64,000 nucleotides of DNA. Source: Leishmania infantum JPCM5. Lineage: Eukaryota; Euglenozoa; Kinetoplastea; Trypanosomatida; Trypanosomatidae. Both the position numbers and the translations under genes were made by a program. The first letter of the stretch is position 1. The number at the start of each line of letters is the position of its first letter. The notes beneath the pieces were generated by a model, which was not told the DNA's origin, did not search any database, and saw only the letters and a program-made list of their open reading frames with translations. Positions 1 through 9,571 of this stretch are shown in pieces. The stretch is from contig NC_009402.2 of assembly GCF_000002875.2 (NCBI RefSeq), positions 573,644 to 637,643 of the forward strand, written 5' to 3'.

Positions 1-2425
1 TGTGTGTGTGCGTGCTTGGTATTTGTGCCGTTGTATTGTTTATTTTGTTTCGCTTTTTATTCGCCGATTTTTTGCCCTTTTCTTTCATTCTCTGCACCTT
101 CTTTCCTTCCTCCGCCCTTCCCTTCCCTCTTTGATCGAATTTTTTTGATACGTGGCCCTTGAGTCTGTGCCGTCCAAGTCCTTTGCCAGAGCCTCGTGTC
201 TTTCTCTCTTCTGTACCGACTCTTCCTGCAAGCACAGGTAACGTTGCTGCATACAAGAGATTCGTCTGCTTGCCCTGCCTTCCTTCTTTTCTTTGCCCCC
301 TTCAAAACTACCCTCTTGCTGTACGCTTTTCTTTCACCATCTCTGTCTCTCTTTCTGTAAAGCTGCATGGCAATCACATTTGTTTTTCCCCTCACTTCAT
401 GTCGCGCTCTCCGTCATGCCAAACTTCCTTCTGCAGGTGCGCAAACAACTTTCCCCTCCTTTTTTGTTTACTTCTGTGCGTGCGTGTGTCTGCGTGAGCG
501 TTGCACTATACACAGGCACACACGCCTTTCTCATCCGTCTCTTTATTCGTTTCCCTTTCTCTCTCTCTCGCTCGCTTTATCTCCTTTCCGTTTTTTTTTC
601 TTGTGCTAAACACCCGCTCGCAAGACGAAAAAGAGGCGAAACAACAACAATAAACAAACAAGGTGAAAAAAAAACAGGACAGAGTAGTATCAGAGGACGT
701 ATCAACTATGTGTGTGTGCGTGTCGGCCGGCCTGTCTGTGCGGGAGAGGCCTCTCCTTTTCCACGTTCTTGTCTGTTTTTCGGTGCCGCTCAATCATCTA
801 GCAAATGAAGGGTATGGCTTTGTTTCTGTTTTTTTTTGTTTCTTGTGTTTTGGGTTAACGCTCTCCTTGTCCTTCCCTGCTGATGGCACTTCTTGTGCCT
901 TTGTATGTACACACACGTGCATGTGAAGCTCATCGTCCTCCCTGCTCTCCCCCTCCTTTTCCTTTTGCTTGTGTTGTCAACCGCACGCCCATGCTGAGGC
1001 CGGCTCTGAGGGTGCCAATGGGGCTATCGCGCACCAGTTAGTCTATGCATACATCTCTGTTGGGGGCTAAAGCAGATTCCACTGCGAGTTTGAGGCGGTG
1101 GGCTCAGGCGTTTTTTTTTTCATGCCTTCTGCTTTTTTGGCGGCCTTGCGCGGCCTTTGCTGGCGCTGCCGCTTCCTACTTTTTGTTCGCTAGTTTCGTC
1201 ATGGTTTAGTTTGGTTAATATATTGAACATGCTCTTTTTTTTCCCGCTCTTGGCTTCGCCCGCGTCGCCTTCTCCTTTCTTTTATGACTTATGTTTGTGT
1301 TGTCGGTGTGCGCGTGTGCGTTTTCTCTACCAGTTCAGTTCCTCTTCTCTGCCGTATCTTCATTTTTTTTTGCTCTCTGCTTTCGTCCTCCTTGCATTTT
1401 GTGTGTATGCGCGTGTGTGTCTCCGTTCTCTCTCCGTCTCTTCGATATGCTACGAAAAGTAGAGCTCTTCCTCCCTCTCTTCAGTCTCTGTCGTGCTTCA
1501 CTCTTCCCTTTTTTAAAGGTGGTGATGGCGTGTGTGTGTTTGTGTGTGTGTGTGGGGTCTTTTCCATGATGCGTTTCCGCATGTCATCGCCGTCGCCATC
1601 GCTGCGAGAGCTTCTTTGTTTTTCTCTTGCGTGTGTGTGTGTGTGCGTATCGCACTTGAATGGGCACAACACCTCTCTCCTTCGTTCCCCTTGCCTCCGA
1701 CCATCCGACTTTCACTTCACACACACACACAGACACCACTTCGCTACTCTACTTCAGCTCTGTGGTACTGCTGTGATGTGATGGCTGCTGTTGTGGCCGT
1801 GCCGTCGGCACGCAAAGGAGGTGCTTCGTGATTCTCTCTCGTCTCATGCACGTGCTGCCCTTCTCCCCTATCTGCGGAGATAACCCCGCTCGCTTCCTTC
1901 TTTCTGCCTCCTCGCATGTTCTCGGCACTTGACCCTCCCCCCTTTTCTGCTCGCGGCCTTTCTTCAACGCCTTTTCGTTGGCTTCATTAATATATGTGTG
2001 TGTATATAGACATGTGGCCCTCATCTTGTCGTGTTCTTCGCGTCCCGCTGAACGACGTAGTCGTCCCTATAAGTGACCAAACACGAGAAAAAGACGACAC
2101 AGGAGCGAGGGGGCGGATACGGGTGCACGTGCCGTGCCGAGTGCAGCCTTCTATTTCTGTTTTTCTTTTTTCGATGGTTGGACGTGCACGCCGTGCCACG
2201 ACGGGAGAGAGCGAGAGTCTGTACTTCCTTCTTTTTTTTTGCCTTTCGCTCATCCTTCTTTGCTACATCTTGCGGCACGCGCGCACATACGCGTTCTACC
2301 TGCATCCCTCCTCTCTCCCTCCTCCTTCTTTGTTTTTTTTTTGTTGTTCTGAATTTGCCTCTTCTCAGCTTGCCTTTTGCAGCATTTTCGTGCTCTCTGT
2401 CCTTGCTTTGCCTTCGGTATGTTAG

Positions 2426-2462
2426 ACACACACACGCGCACACACACACGCACGCACACACG

Positions 2463-2499
<37 letters not shown>

Positions 2500-2524
2500 A
2501 GACACACACACACACACACACACA
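2426..2524. repeat. (CA)n compound microsatellite
   Basis: About 100 bases of nearly uninterrupted CA dinucleotides with a few CG and GACA interruptions. This is the longest such array in the window. It explains the apparent poly-(Val-Cys) and poly-(Thr-His) frames around it. Confidence 0.95.
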
Positions 2525-5028
2525 GCACGCGTAGCTTTCCTTTCGTCCCATCTTACGGTCCCTTTATCGCTCTCGATTTTTTTTCTTTCTCCGTATCGCA
2601 AATTTAACGCAAAGAAAAACGAAGGGTTACCAAGTAAGCGAGCCATGCATGCAGTCGCTCGTTTTACGTGCCCGTATGCGTGAGAGTATTGCGACCCCTT
2701 GGTGCCGATAGCAGATCTGCTTTTCCTTTTCTTTTTGTCTTTCAGTTCTCTCCTTCCCCGCTTTTTTGCCATGTGCTGCTGTCGGTGTCGGCGATGGAAA
2801 ACATCTGTTTCGCATGCATTCACCGCTTCCACCCGCCCCTCTCCATCCGTGTTCTTCACTGCACGTGTACGTGCGTCTTTCTGTGCTGCCTGCCACCCCA
2901 TCCGGTGCTCTCCCTTCTCTCCGCATTCCAATGCGTGCGTGATGGCACATGCGTATGCGTCAGGGGGGCGGAGGACGGCGGGGCGAAATCAGTGGCGTGA
3001 CAGTTGTGCACATGCACGCACACGGGCAAGGCACAGAGTGAGCGCTGCTTACTACCCTCCCGTAGTTTTCGGCGCTTCCTCTTTCTGGAAGCGAACTGTC
3101 GACACAAAGTGGCGTTTTCTTCCTTCTTTGGCGACTCTTGTCATTTTGCGCTCGTGGCTCCAGTGGCGCATGCATGTGTGCGCACACAGGATCTGTGGTG
3201 AGGGGAGACAGCTATGGTGATGGCTGTGATGCGCCTTGCCTTACGACGGAATAGGTCACAGAGGACTGGTGTCGCACACGGCATACTGTACATTCTTTGT
3301 TTTTCGTCCATCCACCTGCCTCTCCCCTTTCTTTTTCAGCTACGCTCTGCAACATCATGGGCTTGGGGTGCCGCCTTGATGCCATTACAGTGGCCGGCGC
3401 CTGTCGGTAACGCATACCTTTCCTTTCCGCCTTTTCCTCTTACACTCCTTCCTGCTTCTTTGCTCTCCCTCTGTTGCGCCACTGTGTACACCTCTGCTCA
3501 TCTTAATCCTTCCCAACTGACACGGCACGCACGCGTGATACGCGAAACTTAACTCTTCCACCGTCGTACACTTGTTGATGCGTAAGAGTTGCCTGTGCAT
3601 GAGTGTCTGGGAAGCCAAACAGCAACAAAAAGAGTCTAGATTTTTCAAGCAGCGCATGCATGCGTATGTGTCTGTGTGGTAGAGACTGCGAAAAACAAAA
3701 AAAAACAAAAAAAACGGAGAGATGCAGGCAACGGCACCATCAGGCGTTTGCGATGACCGCTTCTTTCTTTTTGGTTGAACTTATTCGGCATTTTTGTGCT
3801 CTTGCGCTCATTCCGCTCTTCCGCTTGCTTTGGTTGACACCAACAATTTTTTTCCCGATTATACATTCCCAGTGCGTGTGCCTTCTCCCCTTTTTCCCGT
3901 CGTGCTTTGGGTGCTTGTGCGTGTGTGTGCCCACGGGTTTTGCCTGACACAGTGCGTGAGGGGAGTCATTGTAGAGTTTTTTGTTTTCCCACACTGGCCG
4001 CTTGTCTTTGTGTATGCTGGCGCGCTGCGCCTTTACGTGCGCGTGCACACGCGCACATATACGTATGCATCTACGTTTCTCTTTCTGTTTTGCTCCATAC
4101 ATGCCCTTTATAGTACCATTACAGGAGCGCTCCGTCTAGTGCAACCACCGCAGCTGTGGTCTGGTCCGGCGTTGTGCGTCTCCCTCTCTCTCTCGGTGTA
4201 CTTGTATCACCGGCACTGGGCACACACACACATGCATACACACGCATTTATATATCTATACACACATATACATATAGTACCCGTAGGTGGCTTTACGGAG
4301 GTCTATCTCCATTTCAAATCCTTTAATTGCTCGTCTCTCTGTGTACGTGTGTTCGACTTGCTCTGTCGCCTAGTCGGGCGTCTGCCCCACGCGTGGTTGC
4401 TGGACGACAAACACTGACGCACAAACATGGACGAGCGCGTATATATATATATATGCATATACATCTGTCTATATGTCTGTGTGTGCGTGTGTGGTTCTGC
4501 GCATCGGCGTATGCGCGATATTGCGTTTGTGTGTGTATGTGCGTGTGTGTCTATGTGCTCTTTCCCTAAGACTGGACACCGAAACCAAAATGAACGACAA
4601 AAGCAATGACAACAACGACAGCAACGGGCTACGAACACACGGGGAGGAAGGGAATGGGCAACAGTCTCTTTTTTTTTGCAAAAAGAGGATCTCGTCTCGG
4701 TCAGGTGCCACTTTAGGTGGTGATGGTGGTGGACGTGAGCGATGAGTTAGCAAGCGACGCCGTAGGAAGGGAAGAAGAACCACTCTGCGTGCGTGTCTTT
4801 TCCCCTCTCTGCACTACTGCATCCGAAGCAATGAATGCAAAAAAATCAAGCGTCACGACGCGACTCCTCTGCTGCTCTCTTTCGTTCCCTTCTTTTCTTT
4901 GTTAATCCACACGCACACACGCACACAGATAGTGGAGGTGCTTGACATAACGGTAACTCGCTCATGCGTGTCTCCTGCTCCATGCCGGTTATCACCTGCA
5001 CATTCTCTCGCCCTCTCCAGCGCCCTCA

Positions 5029-5141
5029 TTTTTGCCCTTTCCCTCTTTTCATCCGGCGCGCTTTCTGCGGTGTGCGCGTGTGTGCCTGCGCTGCTCCGAC
5101 CGCGACCGCACGCGCCCCGTCGCTATCGCGTCCCTCAACAG
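5029..5141 (+). promoter_or_regulatory. Predicted trans-splice acceptor for the coiled-coil gene
   Basis: A T/C-rich tract (about 5029-5055) is followed by roughly 85 bases without any AG. The first AG is at 5140-5141. This fits the trypanosomatid spliced-leader acceptor pattern and would give a leader of about 225 nt. The leader would contain one small upstream ORF (5242-5307, 22 codons including the stop). Confidence 0.5.
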
Positions 5142-5366
5142 TGCTTCCTCTCGCCGCTGAGCGATTTGTTCGCCCTTACCACGCCGGCAAGTGGTCAAAA
5201 TCGTTTTGGTCAAATTGATCGTTGCCTGAAAGCACTCGCGCATGTGCATGGGTGTGTTCGTCAACACCGACGCAAAGACACGCATGCGCGCCTATTCGCT
5301 AGAGTAGACCGCTTACATACATTCACGCATACATCCACATACACGCCTCCTTAACACGCGCCGCAT

Positions 5367-8252
5367 ATGATGCCTGGGAAAGACGCCTTCATAATACCCT
5401 TGCAGGATGCTGATCCGAGTTTGCTCGGTTCTCCTGCCGATCGATCTTCCGTGAATGGCGGCTCGGCGACCACGCAAACGCAGCGCGGCAGCCCGTCTCG
5501 CCAGGGAGCTGCTATGGGAGGCTTACACCTGCAGGCGTCGCAGCACTGTGGTGCCCATGACGGTTACGCAGATCCCTTGGCAGCGGCAGCGCTGCCGCCG
5601 CCGCCGACCCAGACCCTCTCGACGTCGCTCGGGGCGGCCGGCCAGCCCTACGTTAGCGAGGCCAGTCTAGATTTCCAGCGAAGACTCCTGCAACAGCAGG
5701 TGCAGCAGGTGCATCGCGAGACGGAGCGACTCAAGGCAGAGCTGCAGGAGACCAACGCCCGCCTTGTCGACACGCGCCAGCAGCTCAATGAGCAGAAGGC
5801 CGCGTACACGTCTCTCACTCACCGCTACAGCACAACAGTGGAGAAGCTGACCTCTACCGAGAGCGACGTCAAGACTTTGGAGGAGCACCTGGTCAAGGAG
5901 CGTAACCAGCGCCATCAGGTGCAGAAGGAGCGGGAAGAGCAGCGGCTGGCGCTGCGGGAGGCGGAGTGGGCCCAGGAGCGCCTGCAGCGCCGCCTCCAGC
6001 AGCTCGAGGCAAGCAAGGGGCTGGACCCGAAGGAGGTGCAGCTGCGACTGGAAGACCGGTCCCACTTCATTCCCACTGTCGAGGTGCGCCGAATACAGAC
6101 CGAGATGCACGATACCCATCAGGCCCTCGTCGATCGGCTGCTGACGTCGCTGGAGTCCTTGGCAGCGTCTAGCGAAGAGTCGCAGACAAACTTCTTCGTG
6201 GCGCGCAGCTCCGTGCTTTCGGCTGCCACGGATGTCGACGCTCGACTAAAGCGTGCCGAGGCAGCTCTCGACGATGTGGACAAGCAATGGACGGACTACC
6301 GCGACGGTGTCGAGCGTGAGACACACGAGTTCCTGCTGGCGGTCATGTCCGAGAACAAGGACCTCTGGCAGCAGCTCACGCTGCTGCAGAACGAGCACGC
6401 TGTTGTCTTGTCTGAGATGAAGCTGCGTTCCACACAGGGTGGGTCGGTGCCGATGGAGGAGCACGCCTACGTGCAGCGGCAGCTGGAGACGATGACGGAG
6501 CGGCTTGGCAAGGCGCAGCAGCTGGTCGAGTCCCAGACGGTGCTGGCACGCGCGCACGAGGCGGAGATGACGGAGCTCTTGGAGGCCAACGGCTCTATGC
6601 AGCGGCAGCTGGAAGAGCTGGAGCGACAGTGCACGCAGCATGAGCAGGTGAGCAGCCGGAAGACAAGTGCTCTGGCCGAGGCAGACGCCGCACTGCGCGA
6701 TGCCGCGTCGCAGATAGAAGAACTTCACAACACCTTGCGCGAGGAGCGGCTGCGCGCTGAGGCTGTGGTAGCGGAGATGAAGGCGACACAGCGGACGATG
6801 CAGGACGAGTACGATGCCCGCGTACGTGAGCTCGAGCACGACTGCGAGGTGGCAGATGACACAGCGACAACGCTGCAGCACAGGTTGGAGGAGACGGCCG
6901 CGAAGCTGGACGTTGCGGACCGCAATCTGCAGGCACGGAGTAAGGAATACGAGGCCTACAAGGTGCAAACTGCTGCCGAACAGGCGGCGGCCATGGGACG
7001 CCATCGCGACGACCTGCAGCGGGTGCGGGCGGTGATGGAGGAGGAGCTGGCATCGTTGCGGGCCCAACTAGGCGAGGCGGAGGAGGCAGCCCGGGCTGCG
7101 GTGCGAGAGAGCGAGGAGACGGCAGCGCGCGAGAGTGCTACCCTGGCCGAGCATCGCACCGCTCAGAGAGATCTGACGCACATGCAGGAAGAACTGGAGC
7201 GGCTGCGCGGTCAATACAAGGAGGTGGTGGAGCAGCGGCAGCGCGCCCAGGTGGAGGCGGATCAGCTCCGCGCTGCTTCTGGCGAGGGCAGCACTCTCGC
7301 GCAGGAGCTTCAGAGGCGCTGTGACGTACTCGATAAGGAAAAAGCGGAGCTGGCCACGGCGCTGGCGAACGAAAAGTCGAGTCAGGAGCGGCGCTATGCG
7401 ACTCTGCACGCGGACTGGAAGGCCGCTGAGAAGGCGCGGGCCTTGATACAAGAGGAAGTGAAGACGCTGCGCTCCCGCTGCGCCGAGGTGGAGAAAGCTC
7501 GCATGGCCGAGGATCGTCAGACGCAGGACAAGGAGCAGCTGATGCGCGAGAACATCCGCTTGCACGAGCAATATCAGCTAATCCAGAAGGAGTGCACGGG
7601 GCTGCGCGAGGAGGTGAAGGCGCTCAAGCAGCGCGCTGTTGGCGATGCGCAGTGGCACAGACAGATGGAGGATCTTCAGCGACGTCTACGGGAGCTGCCG
7701 GAGCTACGCCAGGCTGCTGAAGCAGCTCGCCGTGACGCCCTAAAGGCGAAGGAGGAGACTGAGCTGCTGCGTCGCGAGCGGGATCAGTTATCGAAAAAGC
7801 TCGATGCCTTTCTCGAAGACGCGAAGCTGCAGGCGCGGCGCGAGGACGACTTTGAGCGGGTGTGTCGGGAGGCCAGCGCTGCGGCGCAGCGCATTGGTGG
7901 CCAAGTGTCCTCAGCCAAAGAGAATAGCGCACGGTATCACGTCTTTCGCAACACCAATCCGACCGGACGCTGCACTACTACTAGTAAGAGTGCAATAGCG
8001 GCCACTGGTGTGCCACCGGCGTCTTCCTCAGCTGTTCCTGCTCCCCCAGCACCCGCTCCTCGTCGCGCCGCCGCCCAGCTGTCTGCGGCGGCATCGCCGT
8101 CTAGCACGCCCCAGTCGATACAGCATCGCAGCCCTGTCCACACGCTCACGAATGCCAGCGGTCATTCCGATAACGCCGGCGGGGCCGGCGCAGAGTCGGA
8201 CGGTGCCGGTGGCCGGCCCTCCGCGTCCTCACCGTTTCGCCCGTGGCATTGA
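5367..8252 (+). CDS. Long coiled-coil protein, function unknown
   Basis: A 961-residue protein. The start is ATGATG, the first in-frame ATG after the predicted splice acceptor. The first ~100 residues are low-complexity (Ser, Gly, Ala, Pro). From about residue 105 to 860 the sequence is almost continuous Glu/Gln/Arg/Lys/Leu heptad-like coil with frequent LEE, QLE and REEV patterns and essentially no proline. The last ~90 residues are again disordered and rich in Ala, Ser and Pro. No catalytic motif, membrane segment or signal peptide is seen. Proteins of this form in trypanosomatids often belong to the cytoskeleton, basal body, flagellum attachment zone or Golgi; that is a family-level guess, not evidence from this sequence. 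High third-position GC and an uninterrupted frame support a real gene. Long antisense frames over it are shadows of the repetitive coil. Confidence 0.9.
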   Translation: MMPGKDAFIIPLQDADPSLLGSPADRSSVNGGSATTQTQRGSPSRQGAAMGGLHLQASQHCGAHDGYADPLAAAALPPPPTQTLSTSLGAAGQPYVSEASLDFQRRLLQQQVQQVHRETERLKAELQETNARLVDTRQQLNEQKAAYTSLTHRYSTTVEKLTSTESDVKTLEEHLVKERNQRHQVQKEREEQRLALREAEWAQERLQRRLQQLEASKGLDPKEVQLRLEDRSHFIPTVEVRRIQTEMHDTHQALVDRLLTSLESLAASSEESQTNFFVARSSVLSAATDVDARLKRAEAALDDVDKQWTDYRDGVERETHEFLLAVMSENKDLWQQLTLLQNEHAVVLSEMKLRSTQGGSVPMEEHAYVQRQLETMTERLGKAQQLVESQTVLARAHEAEMTELLEANGSMQRQLEELERQCTQHEQVSSRKTSALAEADAALRDAASQIEELHNTLREERLRAEAVVAEMKATQRTMQDEYDARVRELEHDCEVADDTATTLQHRLEETAAKLDVADRNLQARSKEYEAYKVQTAAEQAAAMGRHRDDLQRVRAVMEEELASLRAQLGEAEEAARAAVRESEETAARESATLAEHRTAQRDLTHMQEELERLRGQYKEVVEQRQRAQVEADQLRAASGEGSTLAQELQRRCDVLDKEKAELATALANEKSSQERRYATLHADWKAAEKARALIQEEVKTLRSRCAEVEKARMAEDRQTQDKEQLMRENIRLHEQYQLIQKECTGLREEVKALKQRAVGDAQWHRQMEDLQRRLRELPELRQAAEAARRDALKAKEETELLRRERDQLSKKLDAFLEDAKLQARREDDFERVCREASAAAQRIGGQVSSAKENSARYHVFRNTNPTGRCTTTSKSAIAATGVPPASSSAVPAPPAPAPRRAAAQLSAAASPSSTPQSIQHRSPVHTLTNASGHSDNAGGAGAESDGAGGRPSASSPFRPWH

Positions 8253-8528
8253 TTGCGAGAGAGAGAGAGGACGACAGAGAGAAGGGGCAAAATGCGTGTA
8301 CATCATTGTAGTGTGATTGTAAGGCATTGAGGCGGCCGGGATGCCCCGCATGGAGGTGCGCTCGCGCTTGCTGAGGATGCGAGGGGCGGGCGAGGGGCTG
8401 GTGCACCGATGTGGCGCCCGCCTCTGTGCCTGTACCTGTGCCTGGTCGTCTTTTGCTCCGTACGAGTGATTGTTAGACTAGAAGAGGAAAAGCGAGAAGA
8501 GGCTGTGTGTGAGCACCCGTGGCACGAG

Positions 8529-8625
8529 CAGCAGCAGCAGCAGCAGCAGCAGCGGAGGAGGAGAGGGGTGGTGATGGTGGTAGAATGCTTCTCTGCCGGC
8601 GCTGCTGCTGCTGCTGCTGCTGCTG
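8529..8625 (+). repeat. Perfect (CAG)8 ... (CTG)8 inverted repeat
   Basis: Eight CAG units at 8529-8552 and eight CTG units at 8602-8625 are exactly complementary. Two more inner base pairs (8553-8554 with 8600-8601) give a 26 bp perfect stem with a 45-nt purine-rich loop. It lies about 280 bases past the stop codon of the coiled-coil gene, so it is probably in that 3' untranslated region. It could fold as a very stable RNA hairpin. Confidence 0.9.
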
Positions 8626-9227
8626 GCCAAGGTATCCTTGTATGGCGACGGCAAGGTACATTGTGGCTTGACGCCTGCCTTTTTTTTCTGCCTTTGTGGC
8701 TCTACGCCGCATACTCGACACTCCCACACAAGCACCCACGCTCACATGCACCAACAACCAGAAAACAGCGCCAAAGGCCATCGTGCGGCTGCTCTCTGTC
8801 TGCCTCCCTCTCTGAGTGACAGAAAAGACACAAGCAGCAACAACGGGCACACGCACCGGCTGAGAGCGGCGGTGTCAAGAAGGAAATGACACATCCGCTG
8901 TCCGCCCTTGCATGAGGTGCTCGAGAGAGAGGGAGAAAGAAAGGGAGCGCACGTGCAAGCGCCTACTGCTGCGCCTCCCTCGCTGCCCCTCATACGTGCG
9001 CGGATATGATGGTCTTCACCGATGTGTGTATGCGTGCGCGCCGCTTCTCTGGCGTGTACTCTCCCTCCATTTGCTCTACTTCTGCTGCTGTGGTGAAGCA
9101 TAGGCTCGCCTGTCATTGGCGCCTCCCTTTCCCCAATCTTTCATCAGGGAACTGCGCGCAAGAAGATCAAGGCGGGAAAGTAGAGCACACATGCGCAAGT
9201 GCGCGCTCAGATGCGTCCCTCTTCCAC

Positions 9228-9361
9228 CCTACTCCCCCCTTTCTCTTCTCTCTTCATCTTTTTTTTTGTATATGGCACTCTACTCATGTGTGTGCTTGCT
9301 GGCGTTTGCTTTCCCGCCACACTTGCCGGCCTGCGTCTGAACCGTCACCTGCCTGGGTTAG
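9228..9361 (+). promoter_or_regulatory. Predicted trans-splice acceptor for HSP110
   Basis: A strong polypyrimidine tract (9228-9268) is followed by about 90 bases with no AG until 9360-9361. This predicts a leader of about 210 nt, within which no ATG was seen before the HSP110 start. Confidence 0.6.
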
Positions 9362-9571
9362 TAGTCACGCACACCCCACAACCACTATAGCCCGTCTCTT
9401 CACAACCTTCACTTAAAGATCTCGATACTAGTTCCAGCAGCAGGTATCATACCTCTTCTCCACCCGTCCCGTCTCTCCTTACGCCGCACGGAACCAAGCA
9501 CAGAGCGCAGACAGCACAACGACACGGCAAAAAAAAGACGTAAACCAACAGCGACCAGAAGCATCAGTGTC

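Larger units (their letters stand above)
1..5366. other. Gene-free pyrimidine-rich flank
   Basis: No open frame here looks like a real gene. All candidate frames are short, overlap on several strands and translate into Cys/Val/Ser/Phe/Leu runs typical of TG and CT repeats. The + strand is pyrimidine-rich nearly throughout, with several T/C tracts. That is the polarity expected inside a + strand polycistron, where such tracts guide trans-splicing and polyadenylation. Contents include many short TG/CA repeats, an AT repeat near 4440-4454 and a long CA array at 2426-2524. It probably holds the 3' untranslated part of an upstream gene outside the window plus the 5' leader of the first gene. At more than 5 kb it is long for such a spacer. 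Confidence 0.7.
8253..9571. other. Intergenic region, coiled-coil gene to HSP110
   Basis: No gene is visible. It should hold the 3' untranslated region of the coiled-coil gene and the leader of HSP110. The notable element is the CAG/CTG inverted repeat at 8529-8625. The rest is GA-rich then CT-rich spacer leading to the HSP110 splice signal. Confidence 0.7.

Noticed and set aside
2021..2551. Minus-strand frame of 176 codons with Cys-Val runs, and similar TG/CA frames throughout
   Set aside because: Produced by CA/TG dinucleotide repeats; overlapping frames exist on both strands, with no start context or domain.
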